Shown here in pieces: positions 17,440-27,416 of a DNA stretch of 64,000 nt. Location of the stretch: positions 1,620,501-1,684,500 of the forward strand of contig NZ_CP145886.1 of NCBI RefSeq assembly GCF_038049935.1, given 5' to 3'. The position numbers and the translations under genes were made by a program. The first letter of the stretch is position 1; each line of letters opens with the position of its first letter. The notes below the pieces were generated by a model. That model saw only the letters and a program-made list of their open reading frames with translations. It was not told the origin of the DNA and ran no database searches. The DNA is from Rossellomorea sp. y25 (GTDB lineage Bacteria; Bacillota; Bacilli; Bacillales; Bacillaceae_B).

Positions 17440-18249
17440 TTAAGCGAAAATTAATACAGCAGCTCCGACAACGGCACAATAAACGGCAAAATATTTCAAG
17501 TTTCCTTTAGCCATAATATTCATGAACCACTTTAATGAGAAGTATGAAGCAATAAGTGATGCAATGAACGCAACTAAGTATGGAATGGCCATTGAAGCAA
17601 GATTCGGATCCTCTATAAGATCACTTATTCCGAATACCATAACCCCTACACTTACTGGAATATAGAGGAGGAAAGAGAAACGCAATGCCGTTTCAGCCTT
17701 CATTCCACTAGCCATTGCAGCTACGATGGTTGCACCGGAACGACTGATTCCAGGAATAAGGGCCACAGCCTGAGCAAGACCTATGATGATGGCGTCTTTG
17801 ACATTTAAGTCACCGTCATTTTTTCTTCCTCGAAGGTTACGGATTAACCATAAGGCAATACCTGTAATAATAAGTGTAATTCCTACTGTGATAACAGATG
17901 TTAAATGTTCCTCAATCACGTCTCCGAATAATACACCAATCACCCCGGCTGGGATCGTACCAATCAATAAGTAAACAATGAAATGAAAATCACGTTTCGT
18001 TTCAGGTGTTTTATGTTTGAAATAGCCTAAGCCATTCACGATCAGACGCATGATATCTTCACGGTAAATAATGAGTACAGCCACTAATGAAGCTGTATTA
18101 ACCAGGATTTCAAATGTCAAGGTGGCATCCTTTATACCAAGGAAATGCTGGGCTAACAATAAGTGCCCGCTGGATGAAATAGGGATTGGTTCAGTAAACC
18201 CTTGAAAAATCCCTAAAAACAAGTATTTCATAATCAGATAAAAATCCAT
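17440..18249 (-). CDS. uppP: undecaprenyl-diphosphate phosphatase, UppP/BacA family
   Basis: 269 residues with about eight membrane segments. Catalytic motif I reads [14 protein letters not shown] (from residue 19), where most UppP proteins have TEF/TEW before LPISSSGH. Motif II is [10 protein letters not shown]. It recycles undecaprenyl pyrophosphate, the lipid carrier of wall synthesis, at the membrane; members confer bacitracin resistance. Starts behind GGAGG. The Pro after Glu marks a Bacillus paralogue subgroup, so a second, canonical copy may exist elsewhere. Confidence 0.85.
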   Translation of the reverse strand: MDFYLIMKYLFLGIFQGFTEPIPISSSGHLLLAQHFLGIKDATLTFEILVNTASLVAVLIIYREDIMRLIVNGLGYFKHKTPETKRDFHFIVYLLIGTIPAGVIGVLFGDVIEEHLTSVITVGITLIITGIALWLIRNLRGRKNDGDLNVKDAIIIGLAQAVALIPGISRSGATIVAAMASGMKAETALRFSFLLYIPVSVGVMVFGISDLIEDPNLASMAIPYLVAFIASLIASYFSLKWFMNIMAKGNLKYFAVYCAVVGAAVLIFA

Positions 18250-18453
18250 TGTGTATCCTCCAAGCTTTTTTTCTCCACAGTTTTTAATTTAACACCATAA
18301 AGGGAAAGACTGTAAAGCCTTTTTCCAAATGTTAACCGAACCGTAACTTGTTTATCATATAAAGCATTCTGATATCCTTCATCTGGCATGCATGAATGTT
18401 CGGCCTTGTAGAAAAATAGTAAGGAAGCATCGCTTCGAAAAGGAGGGGTAAGA

Positions 18454-18633
18454 ATGGGACAGTCACGACAATTTAAAGCTGGAGAAAAAGCACCTAATAA
18501 TGGAGAGTATATAGAAATTGGTGAAACTGGAAGCATGGTGAAAAATCCGCAAAAACTACGGTTGAAAGCGGGAGACCGATTTCCTGAAAACTCCAACCAT
18601 AATCGTCTTTGGACGTATATGAGAAAACCTTAA
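18454..18633 (+). CDS. yjzC: YjzC-family small protein (59 aa)
   Basis: 59 residues, MGQSRQFKAGEKAPNNGEY at the start, with IEIGETGSMVKNP, then AGDRFPENSNHN. This is the strongly conserved YjzC family of Bacillaceae. Starts behind AGGAGGGG. No membrane segment. The family's role is unknown. It sits at the start of the region colinear with B. subtilis yjzC-yjzD-yjaU. Confidence 0.88.
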   Translation: MGQSRQFKAGEKAPNNGEYIEIGETGSMVKNPQKLRLKAGDRFPENSNHNRLWTYMRKP

Positions 18634-18639
18634 CCCCAT

Positions 18640-18722
18640 AAGGAACAAGGATGTCGTGGCGACTGTTCACTATTTAGCATGAATGGTGACGTCTATCGGA
18701 GGCACTCCTTGTTCCTTTTTCT
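18640..18722 (+). terminator. long-loop terminator after yjzC
   Basis: Perfect 12-bp closing stem AAGGAACAAGGA (18640-18651) / TCCTTGTTCCTT (18706-18717) ending in a T run. The loop is unusually long (54 nt) and contains its own short stems (GTCG..CGAC). Confidence 0.7.
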
Positions 18723-18745
18723 TTTCCTTTTTTCATCGAAAGGGA

Positions 18746-18777
18746 TATAATAGATGTAAAGGTCAATAAAGGTCAAA
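18746..18777 (+). promoter_or_regulatory. clpB promoter -10 and CtsR operator
   Basis: TATAAT at 18746-18751 is followed at 18761-18777 by GGTCAATAAAGGTCAAA, a direct repeat of the CtsR heptad with the standard 3-bp spacer (consensus GGTCAAANANAGGTCAAA). It sits at the expected transcription start, so CtsR would block initiation until heat stress. No convincing -35 is seen. Confidence 0.85.
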
Positions 18778-18794
18778 ATCCGAGGTGAAGCACG

Positions 18795-21386
18795 ATGAAA
18801 TTTGATAATATGACTCACAGCATTCAAGAAGGATTGGTTTCTGCAGGAGAGGCAGCTAAAGAAAAATTACATACAGATATCACCCTGCTTCATTTGTGGA
18901 AATCTCTCCTTGGTTCAGAAAACAGTTTTCTTCGAACGATATATGCCCGTGGAGGGGTAAAAGTAGATGGCCTAAGAGAATGGATTGATGACAGATTAAA
19001 CGATATCCCTGCTGTGGAGGGAGAAGGGCTGCAGTATGGACAGTTTTTCGCAAGAGATATTCATCAGCTTATGCAAGATAGTGAGGCCTTAAAGACTAAA
19101 TGGGAAGATGACTATGTATCGGTCGAACATCTTGCCCTTGGGTTATTCATCCAAAGGAACCACCCGATTACGACATACTTAACCAAACATCATCTGACAG
19201 AAAAAGAATTAAAGGAGATTATTGAAACGATCAGAGGAGGGAGCAAGGTGAACACACAGAACCCTGAAGTAAAATATGAAGCGTTGAAAAAGTATGGGAG
19301 GGATCTTGTTGCCGATGTAAAGTCGGGGAGGATAGATCCAGTCATAGGCAGGGACAGTGAAATCCGCCATGTGATACGTATCCTTTCCCGTAAGACGAAA
19401 AATAATCCTGTTCTTATAGGGGAGCCTGGAGTCGGGAAGACTGCGATCGTTGAAGGACTCGCACAGCGGATTGTCAGAAAAGATGTCCCGGAGGGCTTGA
19501 AGGATAAAACCATCTTCGAATTGGATATGAGCTCTTTGGTTGCTGGTGCCAAGTTCAGGGGAGAGTTTGAAGAACGGCTAAAGGCAGTATTGCAGGAAGT
19601 GAAAAAGAGTGAGGGTCGCATTCTTCTGTTTATCGATGAACTTCATACGATTGTCGGCGCAGGGAAGACGGAAGGAGCAATGGATGCGGGTAATATCTTG
19701 AAGCCGATGCTTGCGAGGGGAGAGCTGCATTGTATAGGTGCGACGACTCTCAATGAATACCGTAAGTACATCGAAAAGGATCCCGCTTTGGAAAGGCGAT
19801 TTCAACAAGTTCTCGTTCAGGAGCCCAATGTAGAAGATACGATATCAATTTTAAGAGGCTTGAAGGAACGTTTTGAAATTCATCATGGAGTCAATATTCA
19901 TGACCGGGCCATTGTGGCAGCTTCTAAACTTTCTGACCGCTACATTTCTGACCGATTCCTGCCGGACAAAGCCATTGATTTAATCGACGAGGCATGTGCG
20001 ATGATCCGTACCGAAATTGACTCTATGCCGTCAGAATTGGATGAAGTCACACGTAAAGTGATGCAGCTTGAAATTGAAGAAGCAGCTCTAAATAAGGAAA
20101 AGGATCCGGCAAGCCTTGAACGACTCGATAGAATCCGTGAAGATTTAAGTAATCTGAAGGAAAAAGCGACCGCGATGAAGTTAAAATGGGAGCAAGAGAA
20201 AGAGAGTATTGGGATTGTTCAGGAGAAGCGGGAAGAACTGGAGAAGCTCAGGCGCATGCTGGAAGAAGCAGAAAGTGATTATGATCTCAACAAAGCAGCA
20301 GAGCTTCGTCATGGCAGGATTCCTGCAATGGAAAAAGAGCTTGATACAGTTGAGCAAGAGATGATGAAAGAGCAGGATGGACGCCTGCTGCGAGAAGAAG
20401 TAACGGAGGAAGAAGTAGCCAATATTGTATCGAGATGGACAGGGATACCAGTCACTAAACTTGTAGAAGGTGAACGAGAGAAGCTGTTGAAGCTTGATCG
20501 TATTCTGCATGAACGGGTGATCGGGCAGGATGAGGCTGTTCAATTGGTGAGTGACGCCGTTATACGTGCGAGAGCAGGGATTAAAGATCCGAATCGTCCG
20601 ATTGGTTCATTCATTTTCTTAGGTCCTACGGGAGTAGGGAAGACAGAGCTTGCGAAGACACTTGCTCATACGTTGTTTGATAGTGAGGAACAGATGATCC
20701 GAATTGATATGTCTGAATATATGGAGAAGCATGCCGTTTCACGTTTGATCGGTGCACCTCCGGGATATGTAGGATATGAAGAAGGCGGTCAGCTGACAGA
20801 AGCAATTAGACGAAAACCCTATTCGGTCATTCTTCTTGATGAAATTGAAAAAGCTCATCCAGAAGTATTCAATATTCTTCTGCAAATGCTCGATGATGGG
20901 AGGATAACCGATTCTCAAGGAAGGACGGTTGATTGTAAGAACACGGTGATCATTATGACTTCTAACATCGGATCTTCTCATCTCCTCGAACGAAATAAGG
21001 GGGAAGAGGAAATGGATATAGAAACGAAGAACCTGGTCATGAGTCAGCTTCGTTCCTCTTTCAGACCGGAGTTCCTTAACAGGGTCGACGACATTATTCT
21101 CTTTAAACCATTGAGCATTGAGAATATAAAAGGGATCATCGATAAGCTGGTGGAAGATTTACAAAAACGAGTGGAAGAACAGCATATTTCACTGTCATTG
21201 ACTGAGAGTGCAAAAGAATTTATAGCACAGTCGGCTTATGATCCAGTTTATGGTGCGCGCCCTCTGAAAAGGTATTTGCAGAGAGAAGTAGAAACCAAAC
21301 TGGCAAGAGAATTGATTGCTGGAAATATTAAAACGAATGATACCATCACCATTGAGGCAGGGGAAAATGGCTTATTGATCAGTTAG
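18795..21386 (+). CDS. clpB: ATP-dependent disaggregase ClpB
   Basis: 863 residues, the usual ClpB length. N-terminal substrate domain (1-145), AAA-1 with Walker A GEPGVGKT (209-216) and [10 protein letters not shown], a long coiled-coil middle domain (about 405-525), and AAA-2 with GPTGVGKT near 610 and the sensor segment [13 protein letters not shown]. There is no ClpP-docking (LGF/IGF) loop of the ClpC/E kind, consistent with a refolding chaperone that works with DnaK. The CtsR box at the promoter indicates control by heat and protein stress. Confidence 0.93.
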   Translation: MKFDNMTHSIQEGLVSAGEAAKEKLHTDITLLHLWKSLLGSENSFLRTIYARGGVKVDGLREWIDDRLNDIPAVEGEGLQYGQFFARDIHQLMQDSEALKTKWEDDYVSVEHLALGLFIQRNHPITTYLTKHHLTEKELKEIIETIRGGSKVNTQNPEVKYEALKKYGRDLVADVKSGRIDPVIGRDSEIRHVIRILSRKTKNNPVLIGEPGVGKTAIVEGLAQRIVRKDVPEGLKDKTIFELDMSSLVAGAKFRGEFEERLKAVLQEVKKSEGRILLFIDELHTIVGAGKTEGAMDAGNILKPMLARGELHCIGATTLNEYRKYIEKDPALERRFQQVLVQEPNVEDTISILRGLKERFEIHHGVNIHDRAIVAASKLSDRYISDRFLPDKAIDLIDEACAMIRTEIDSMPSELDEVTRKVMQLEIEEAALNKEKDPASLERLDRIREDLSNLKEKATAMKLKWEQEKESIGIVQEKREELEKLRRMLEEAESDYDLNKAAELRHGRIPAMEKELDTVEQEMMKEQDGRLLREEVTEEEVANIVSRWTGIPVTKLVEGEREKLLKLDRILHERVIGQDEAVQLVSDAVIRARAGIKDPNRPIGSFIFLGPTGVGKTELAKTLAHTLFDSEEQMIRIDMSEYMEKHAVSRLIGAPPGYVGYEEGGQLTEAIRRKPYSVILLDEIEKAHPEVFNILLQMLDDGRITDSQGRTVDCKNTVIIMTSNIGSSHLLERNKGEEEMDIETKNLVMSQLRSSFRPEFLNRVDDIILFKPLSIENIKGIIDKLVEDLQKRVEEQHISLSLTESAKEFIAQSAYDPVYGARPLKRYLQREVETKLARELIAGNIKTNDTITIEAGENGLLIS

Positions 21387-21400
21387 GACCAAATAAAAAA

Positions 21401-21427
21401 AGCAGCCGGATCTGGCTGCTTTTTTTA
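21401..21427. terminator. bidirectional terminator after clpB
   Basis: Stem AGCAGCC (21401-21407) / GGCTGCT (21414-21420), A7 before and T7 after, between convergent genes. Confidence 0.85.
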
Positions 21428-21607
21428 GTGCTTTTCGACTGGCTCGTTTGGAATAACAAGCGTGATAATGAATACTAATACCGTTACACAAACCGATAAA
21501 ATTAATCCTGTTTCAAAGTGAAAAGCAGTTCCATTCATTGAACTTACAACGTAAGTTAACATTTCAGTAAGAGCAAATGCCCAGAAAAACATCCAGAAAA
21601 ATCTCAC
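21425..21607 (-). CDS. yjzD: YjzD-like two-helix membrane protein (DUF2929)
   Basis: 60 residues from a GTG start with GAGGTG 7 bp upstream. Two predicted membrane helices (about 1-20 and 30-52) with the sequence LTYVVSSMNGTAF between them, as in the DUF2929/YjzD family. Position between yjzC/clpB and yjaU matches B. subtilis. Function unknown. Confidence 0.8.
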   Translation of the reverse strand: MRFFWMFFWAFALTEMLTYVVSSMNGTAFHFETGLILSVCVTVLVFIITLVIPNEPVEKH

Positions 21608-21877
21608 GCCAAGTCACCTCATTCCTATGTAATCAACTAATTTATTAGCAATTTGTAACCAATTTCAATCTTTTTTATCTTACCACAGCTTCAGGAAATA
21701 ATAAATGACTAATCTGTGAAATGTAACCCTTATCATCTTTCCATACCACTCCTGCATAATCGATGGAGGTAACCGACTAAATTTGCAAATATATGGGGTT
21801 CTATGGGCTATCTCCCTGACCAATGTTTTCTCCTTACATAAACTATAATGACTTACTATGTAAAAGGAGAAATTCTA

Positions 21878-22621
21878 ATGTATCAGCGATTGTTTCAATT
21901 AGAGCAAGAGTGGTGCATGATTCATTATCCTGAACGCCCAAATGGATTCGCTGTAATGGTTATAGGAGATTCCCATCACTATGTAGATGATAAGAGCAGC
22001 TTTTGGGTACAACATGAGGCACGCTACAAGTGGATTCAAGAGCTGACCGCCAAAGGATATATTGTTTATTATAGTAATCTTTATGGAGCGAATTGGGGTA
22101 GCGATCAAGCCGTGCAGTTAGCCAAGCGACTTTATCAACATGTAAAACGATCTGAAATCATTAATGGAAAGATTCATATATTGGCCGAAGGAATGGGAGC
22201 GTTGGTGTTGAAAAACCTCTACCCAAAAATGGAACTAGATATTAGAAGTGCCGTTATGCTCTCACCCTGTGTGTCACTATATGATCATTTAGAACAAGAG
22301 AAGGAACAGAAATTCTTTTATAAAAAGATAATAAAAGAACTAGCGCACACGTTTCGATTGAAAGAGGAGGACTGCGAAGCATTCATCAGTCAACAATCAA
22401 AGGACTACGAAGTATTTAAAAACATCTCGATTCCACTTTATATTGTTCAGTCAACGACTCTTAATCGTTATAAAAATCAATTCACTCTCATAAAAGATAT
22501 ATATACAGAGCGTTTAGAAAAAGGAACATCAACGGATTTATTCTTTGTGCTTCCTGAAAAGCGTGCTTCTCTCGGAGGGAAATTTGCCTCATACTTTTCT
22601 TTACATGAGAAAGAGTTATAA
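21878..22621 (+). CDS. yjaU: YjaU-like alpha/beta-hydrolase family protein
   Basis: 247 residues from ATG 21878 (AAAGGAG upstream). Overall hydrolase-like fold: MVIGDSHHYVDD, KIHILAEGMGALVLKNLYPK (nucleophile-elbow position, with Glu-Gly-Met in place of the catalytic Ser) and SIPLYIVQS. The missing nucleophile suggests the protein may not be an active esterase. First gene of the run leading to med-comZ. Assigned by position and family look; function unknown. Confidence 0.7.
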   Translation: MYQRLFQLEQEWCMIHYPERPNGFAVMVIGDSHHYVDDKSSFWVQHEARYKWIQELTAKGYIVYYSNLYGANWGSDQAVQLAKRLYQHVKRSEIINGKIHILAEGMGALVLKNLYPKMELDIRSAVMLSPCVSLYDHLEQEKEQKFFYKKIIKELAHTFRLKEEDCEAFISQQSKDYEVFKNISIPLYIVQSTTLNRYKNQFTLIKDIYTERLEKGTSTDLFFVLPEKRASLGGKFASYFSLHEKEL

Positions 22622-22643
22622 CAAACACATTGGAGTGATTGAC

Positions 22644-23360
22644 TTGAATCATGCATTCGTTTTTGCTGCTCAGCAGTTCTTGGGATTTGAACTATGTGAT
22701 GCCCTTCTTGAGAATGGATGGACCGTGACCGCAATTGATGAAAACAAAGAAGTGAAGGATAAGTGGTTAGAAATTGGAAGGAACTCAAACATTCAATATG
22801 TTCCTTATGAAGACTGGGATAAGGAAATACAATCTGGATGCCGTGTGTTCCTTCCATATTATGATCAGGTAAGAGAGAATAAAGTGAGTTACTTGTCAGA
22901 AGTAGAAGGGCTGATTTCAAAAAATGAACAACCTCTCACGATCATTCGAATTTATCCCAATAGTGCGATAAATCATAACCATAAGGAAGAAGGAACCGTA
23001 TTTTACCTTCCAACTTTATACGGAATTCACCAGCCGAATGACTTTCTGTTTGCTCGACTTTTGATTGGAGAAGATGTTGACTCCAATTACATTGATGATC
23101 CAAGTGGAGCGATCTATGTGAAGGACGCTGCCCGTTCCATTGTAAATCATTCATCCAATACAGAAGTCTATACGGTGAAAGCACTCTCAAGCAAAAGCTG
23201 GAATGAAGCCTTATCTTATGTGACGAAGAGATCTTTTTCACCCCCGCGCATGAATGCCGAACCAAATGGTAAAGAGCTTATTGTCAAACCTTCTAAGTCT
23301 CATGAAAGGATATTGAAGGAACAATTAAGAGGGATCACTTTGCATGAAATTCAGGAATAA
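22644..23360 (+). CDS. yjaV: YjaV-like Rossmann-fold protein
   Basis: 238 residues from a TTG start (22644), chosen because GGAG lies 8 bp upstream; longer in-frame reading would overlap yjaU by 77 bp. N-terminal Rossmann-like unit FAAQQFLGFELCDALLENGWTVTAIDEN resembles NAD-dependent epimerases but lacks the usual GxxGxxG. Later IYVKDAARSIV resembles epimerase family motifs. Likely a degenerate extended SDR. Position matches B. subtilis yjaV. Function unknown. Confidence 0.65.
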   Translation: MNHAFVFAAQQFLGFELCDALLENGWTVTAIDENKEVKDKWLEIGRNSNIQYVPYEDWDKEIQSGCRVFLPYYDQVRENKVSYLSEVEGLISKNEQPLTIIRIYPNSAINHNHKEEGTVFYLPTLYGIHQPNDFLFARLLIGEDVDSNYIDDPSGAIYVKDAARSIVNHSSNTEVYTVKALSSKSWNEALSYVTKRSFSPPRMNAEPNGKELIVKPSKSHERILKEQLRGITLHEIQE

Positions 23361-23473
23361 GAAAATTTTTTCTTTCCATGTAGATAGGGATGAGGGTAAA
23401 ATAAGTATGATGTAAACATTTTCTATTGATTCTTTTTATAGATGCTGCACGGGCTTTAAAGGAGTTGCTGCAA

Positions 23474-24442
23474 ATGAGTAAGAAATTTTACACCATTTTC
23501 TTGATTGTATTCCTCATTGGAATAAGTGGTTGTTCAGCAGGAAACAGTGCTGAAATAGAAAAAGTTGGTTTACTGGTTCCGGAAACCGTAGACGATGGGG
23601 TTTGGGGAACAAAAGGATACAAAGGATTATTAAAGATTCAATCCGATTATGATGCTGACGTCTTCTATAAAGAGAGTATAAAGAATGATACATCAATTAA
23701 ACAAGCGGTAAAAGCATATAATGATGATGAAGTTACTTTAGTGTTTGGTCACGGAAGTGAATATTCCAAGATATTTAACACCCTTTCCGGTGAGTATCCC
23801 AATATGCATTTTGTAAGCTTTAATGGAAATGCCACAGAGGAGAATACAACCAGTCTACAATTTAAAGGCTATGCAATGGGCTTCTTCGGAGGCATGACAG
23901 CAGCCTATCAATCTAAAACGAATAAAGTCGGAGTGATTGCTGCTTTTGAATGGCAGCCCGAAGTTCAAGGGTTTATTGATGGAGCGAAATTCCAAAAAAG
24001 TGAATCTGAGCTCATTATCGAGTATACCAATCACTGGGACGATCAAGACATTGCTTTTGAAAAGCTGGAGGGTTTATTGAATCAGCGAGTCGATGTTGTT
24101 TATCCGGCAGGTGACGGCTATAATGTATCTGTAATCGAAAAGCTGAAGGAAAAGGGACTCTATGCCATTGGTTATGTATCTGATCAATCTGATTTAGGGG
24201 AATCCACGGTTTTAACGAGTACGGTGCAGCATGCAGATAAGCTGTATGGTGTAGTTGCAGAAAGGTTCGCAAATGACGAGCTCGATTCAGGAAACCTTGA
24301 ATTTGATTTTGAAGACGGAGTCATTTCCATGGGGAAATATAGTCCTGTCATTCCAAAAGACTTTCAAGCTGAGATGAAGCAACATGTTCAAGCCTATATC
24401 GAAACAGGCAAATTGCCGAATGGAAAGGAATCGAAGCAATGA
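23474..24442 (+). CDS. med: Med-type BMP-family lipoprotein, positive regulator of competence
   Basis: 323 residues from ATG 23474 (AAAGGAG 9 bp upstream). Signal peptide ends GISGC, with Cys20 as the lipidated residue; the rest is a BMP/nucleoside-binding-type fold (KVGLLVPETVDDGVWGTKGY, VTLVFGHGSEYSKIF, VGVIAAFEWQPEVQGFIDG). In B. subtilis Med stimulates comK expression and forms an operon with comZ. The comZ homologue overlaps its end by 4 bp here (ATGA), confirming the same operon. Confidence 0.85.
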   Translation: MSKKFYTIFLIVFLIGISGCSAGNSAEIEKVGLLVPETVDDGVWGTKGYKGLLKIQSDYDADVFYKESIKNDTSIKQAVKAYNDDEVTLVFGHGSEYSKIFNTLSGEYPNMHFVSFNGNATEENTTSLQFKGYAMGFFGGMTAAYQSKTNKVGVIAAFEWQPEVQGFIDGAKFQKSESELIIEYTNHWDDQDIAFEKLEGLLNQRVDVVYPAGDGYNVSVIEKLKEKGLYAIGYVSDQSDLGESTVLTSTVQHADKLYGVVAERFANDELDSGNLEFDFEDGVISMGKYSPVIPKDFQAEMKQHVQAYIETGKLPNGKESKQ

Positions 24443-24627
24443 ATCAAGACAAAACGATGGAATTTATGCAAATTGCCATGAAGTACTTCCCGCAAGCAAA
24501 AGAGCAACTTGATCAAGCGGGTGTTGAGTTCTCTCCTGAGATGCTGCAACCATTTATGACACTGTTTACACAAGTCATGAGTGAAGCCTATGAATTAGGC
24601 AAACAGGAAGCCTTACATAACAAGTAA
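24439..24627 (+). CDS. comZ: ComZ, competence regulator
   Basis: 62 residues, MNQDKTMEFMQIAMKYFPQ at the start with PQAKEQLDQAGVEFSPEMLQPFM following; helical and acidic. Overlaps the med stop codon by 4 bp, so translation is coupled. In B. subtilis ComZ represses comG expression. Ends at the hairpin at 24637. Confidence 0.88.
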   Translation: MNQDKTMEFMQIAMKYFPQAKEQLDQAGVEFSPEMLQPFMTLFTQVMSEAYELGKQEALHNK

Positions 24628-24636
24628 GTGTAGAGG

Positions 24637-24675
24637 AAAACGGTTCATTGACGATATCAATGAACCGTTTTTTTA
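24637..24675. terminator. bidirectional terminator after comZ
   Basis: 15-bp stem AAAACGGTTCATTGA (24637-24651) / TCAATGAACCGTTTT (24657-24671) with a T7 run, between convergent genes. Confidence 0.88.
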
Positions 24676-24891
24676 TTACTTTATAGTCCATTGCTTTAAT
24701 AGTGGACTGATTTTCTTATAGAGTGGTTTCAATTCATCGATGGAATTCATAATGGAATGAACGCCATCAAGTAATGATCCTTCTTCATTTTTGCCTGCAC
24801 GCTTCTCCTGAGAAGGATGCGCTTCTTTTTTAGGGATCCTTCCTCCGTACATCATCTGATCAAATGGATGCAGCTTTTTTTCTTCAGACAT
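24676..24891 (-). CDS. small conserved protein, YjzB-position (71 aa)
   Basis: 71 residues, MSEEKKLHPFDQMMYGGR at the start and ELKPLYKKISPLLKQWTIK at the end; charged N-terminal half and a helical C-terminal half. Starts behind GAGGGGGTG. Its place between comZ and fabH corresponds to yjzB in B. subtilis, but the identity is positional only. Function unknown. Confidence 0.7.
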   Translation of the reverse strand: MSEEKKLHPFDQMMYGGRIPKKEAHPSQEKRAGKNEEGSLLDGVHSIMNSIDELKPLYKKISPLLKQWTIK

Positions 24892-24984
24892 ATTCTCACC
24901 CCCTCTGCCTACTACATAACCTATGAGGAGAAGGGTTGTACGAGTATGGTCAAACGCGTAGAAGAAATGGAAAAGAAAAAATAA

Positions 24985-25030
24985 TTGCAGAAAGTAGAAA
25001 TCTTCGATAAAATTAGTACCAAGTCATAAT
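24985..25030 (+). promoter_or_regulatory. fabH-fabF promoter with FapR-like operator
   Basis: TTGCAG (24985-24990), 17 bp, TAAAAT (25008-25013). Overlapping its end is ATTAGTACCAAGTCATAAT (25012-25030), a 7-5-7 inverted repeat resembling FapR operators. Its left half is perfect relative to the fabI site at 58116 and its right half matches five of seven. Malonyl-CoA would relieve FapR repression. Confidence 0.55.
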
Positions 25031-25092
25031 AATTGATAATAAACTAAAGTATAAGAGAAAAAACATAAAAAAAGAAAGTAGGGAATGCCAGT

Positions 25093-26025
25093 ATGAATAC
25101 AGGGATTATTGGAATTGGGCGTTACCTTCCCGAGAAAGTCGTAACCAATGCAGATCTTGAGAAAATGGTGGAAACATCAGACGAATGGATTCGTACGAGA
25201 ACAGGCATTGAAGAGAGGAGAATAGCAGATAATGAAACAGACACATCAGACATGGCTTATGAAGCAGCAAAAACGGCCATCGCAGATGCAGCTATCTCTG
25301 CAGAAGAAATTGATCTGATCCTTGTGGCTACGGTCACACCTGACCAGCCATTCCCATCTGTAGCTTGCTTGCTTCAAGAAAGATTAGGAGCAAAGAAAGC
25401 CGCAGCAATGGATTTAAGTGCAGCATGTGCCGGATTTATGTATGGTATGATTACGGCAAAGCAGTTTATCGACAATGGCGCGTATAAGCATGTGCTCGTT
25501 GTAGGAGTTGAAAAGTTATCAAAAATTACAGATTGGGATGACCGTAATACAGCTGTTCTCTTTGGAGACGCAGCAGGTGCAGCAGTACTTGGGCCTGTTC
25601 CAGATGGCAAAGGAATACTTGCCTTTGAATTAGGTGCAGACGGATCGGGTGCAAAACATCTGTACCAGGAAGAAAATATCATCATGAACGGTCGCGAAGT
25701 ATTTAAATTTGCGGTTCGTCAAATGGGCGAATCGAGCGTAAATGTAATTGAAAAAGCGGGATTAAAGAAGGAAGATGTTGACTTTTTAATTCCCCATCAA
25801 GCCAATATTCGTATCATGGAAGCAGCAAGACAACGATTGGAATTGCCGATTGAAAAGATGTCTAAAACGGTAAATAAATACGGTAATACTTCAGCAGCTT
25901 CTATCCCTGTTTCTTTAGTTGAAGATTTAGAAGCAGGAAGAGTGAAAGAAAACGATGTAGTCGTCATGGTAGGATTCGGCGGCGGTTTAACCTGGGGCGC
26001 CATTATCATGCGCTGGGGTAAATAA
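25093..26025 (+). CDS. fabH: beta-ketoacyl-ACP synthase III
   Basis: 310 residues. Active-site Cys112 in [10 protein letters not shown], His in LIPHQANIR and Asn in [11 protein letters not shown] form the FabH triad. It condenses acyl-CoA primers, in Bacillus branched ones, with malonyl-ACP to start fatty acid synthesis. Followed 44 bp later by fabF, as in the B. subtilis fabHA-fabF operon. Confidence 0.95.
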   Translation: MNTGIIGIGRYLPEKVVTNADLEKMVETSDEWIRTRTGIEERRIADNETDTSDMAYEAAKTAIADAAISAEEIDLILVATVTPDQPFPSVACLLQERLGAKKAAAMDLSAACAGFMYGMITAKQFIDNGAYKHVLVVGVEKLSKITDWDDRNTAVLFGDAAGAAVLGPVPDGKGILAFELGADGSGAKHLYQEENIIMNGREVFKFAVRQMGESSVNVIEKAGLKKEDVDFLIPHQANIRIMEAARQRLELPIEKMSKTVNKYGNTSAASIPVSLVEDLEAGRVKENDVVVMVGFGGGLTWGAIIMRWGK

Positions 26026-26069
26026 ATAGAACTCTCTTCTATAACTTGCAGACAAAGGAGATGGAATAA

Positions 26070-27314
26070 ATGAACAAGAAACGTGTAGTTGTAACAGGAT
26101 TGGGAAGTGTTACCCCGTTAGGTAATGATGTCGAATCAACGTGGACGAATATTTTAGCAGGGAAAACGGGTGTAGGTCCCTTAACGCGCTTAAATGCAGA
26201 CGATTATCCAGCCAAAGTGGCAGCAGAATTGAAAGATTTCAATATCGAGGATTTCGGTGTTGAGAGAAAAGAAGAAAGAAAAATGGATCGCTTCACTCAT
26301 TATGCGATTGCAGCTTCGTTAATGGCTGTCAAAGACTCGAAGCTCGACATTACAGACGAAAATGCTCACCGTGTCGGCGTATGGATCGGTTCAGGAATTG
26401 GTGGAATGGAAACGTTCGAACAGCAGTATGAAACCTTCCAAAAACGTGGATATCGCAGAGTAAGTCCATTCTTCGTCCCAATGATCATTCCTGATATGGC
26501 GGCTGGACAAGTCTCCATCATGCTAGGAGCTAAAGGCTTTAACTCTTGTACAGTAACAGCCTGTGCGACAGGAACTAACTCCATTGGAGATGCGTTTAAA
26601 GTCATCCAGCGTGGAGACGCGGATGTCATGGTGTCAGGTGGAGCAGAGGCACCAATCACGAAGATGTCTGTAGCCGGCTTCTGTGCAAATACAGCCCTCT
26701 CAACCAATACAGATCCTGAGAAAGCTTCAAGACCATTTGATGCAAATCGTGACGGATTTGTCATGGGAGAAGGAGCGGGTGTCGTTGTTCTGGAAGAGCT
26801 TGAGCATGCACTGAAACGCGGAGCGCCGATCTATGCTGAAATCGTAGGCTATGGTTGTACAGGTGATGCGTATCATATCACAGCTCCGGCACCAGCTGGA
26901 GAAGGTGGAGCGAGAGCAATGAAAATGGCTTTAGAAGACGGTGGAATCCTACCCGAGCAAATGGATTACATTAATGCTCACGGAACAAGTACTCCATACA
27001 ATGACAAATACGAAACGATGGCTGTAAAAGAAGTATTCGGAGAGCATGCCTATAAATTAGCCATGAGTTCAACGAAATCAATGACAGGTCACCTTCTTGG
27101 TGCAGCTGGAGGGGTTGAAGCAATTTTTACAGTATTAGCTATGAAAGACAATGTACTGCCTCCAACAATCAATATCGAAACACCAGATCCGGACTGTGAT
27201 CTTGATTATGTAGCGAACGAAGCAAGAAAACAGGAAGTGAATGTAGCGATGAGTAACTCATTAGGTTTCGGTGGTCATAATGCTACGATCGTCTTTAAAA
27301 AGTATAACAATTAA
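26070..27314 (+). CDS. fabF: beta-ketoacyl-ACP synthase II
   Basis: 414 residues. Nucleophile Cys165 in [11 protein letters not shown], His ~304 in [11 protein letters not shown], and His ~340 with the preceding Lys in [13 protein letters not shown]. Elongates acyl-ACP by condensation with malonyl-ACP. Behind AAAGGAG and co-transcribed with fabH. Ends at the terminator at 27321. Confidence 0.95.
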   Translation: MNKKRVVVTGLGSVTPLGNDVESTWTNILAGKTGVGPLTRLNADDYPAKVAAELKDFNIEDFGVERKEERKMDRFTHYAIAASLMAVKDSKLDITDENAHRVGVWIGSGIGGMETFEQQYETFQKRGYRRVSPFFVPMIIPDMAAGQVSIMLGAKGFNSCTVTACATGTNSIGDAFKVIQRGDADVMVSGGAEAPITKMSVAGFCANTALSTNTDPEKASRPFDANRDGFVMGEGAGVVVLEELEHALKRGAPIYAEIVGYGCTGDAYHITAPAPAGEGGARAMKMALEDGGILPEQMDYINAHGTSTPYNDKYETMAVKEVFGEHAYKLAMSSTKSMTGHLLGAAGGVEAIFTVLAMKDNVLPPTINIETPDPDCDLDYVANEARKQEVNVAMSNSLGFGGHNATIVFKKYNN

Positions 27315-27320
27315 AATGAG

Positions 27321-27357
27321 AACGGGTCTGCTAATATGCTAGCAGGCTCGTTTTTTT
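27321..27357 (+). terminator. terminator of fabH-fabF
   Basis: Stem AACGGGTCTGCTA / TAGCAGGCTCGTT, including G-U pairs, followed by T7. Confidence 0.85.
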
Positions 27358-27416
27358 GTTGTGAACCCTCTTTTTATTACATATACATGATAAAAAGTTG
27401 GGAAAGAGGGATGAAG

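Noticed and set aside
18234-18596. 120-aa minus-strand frame
   Set aside because: Shadow of the yjzC gene and overlaps the uppP start.
24985-25055. TTGATA/TATAAG pair as the fabH promoter
   Set aside because: Spacer is only 11 bp; the TTGCAG/TAAAAT pair with 17 bp fits better.
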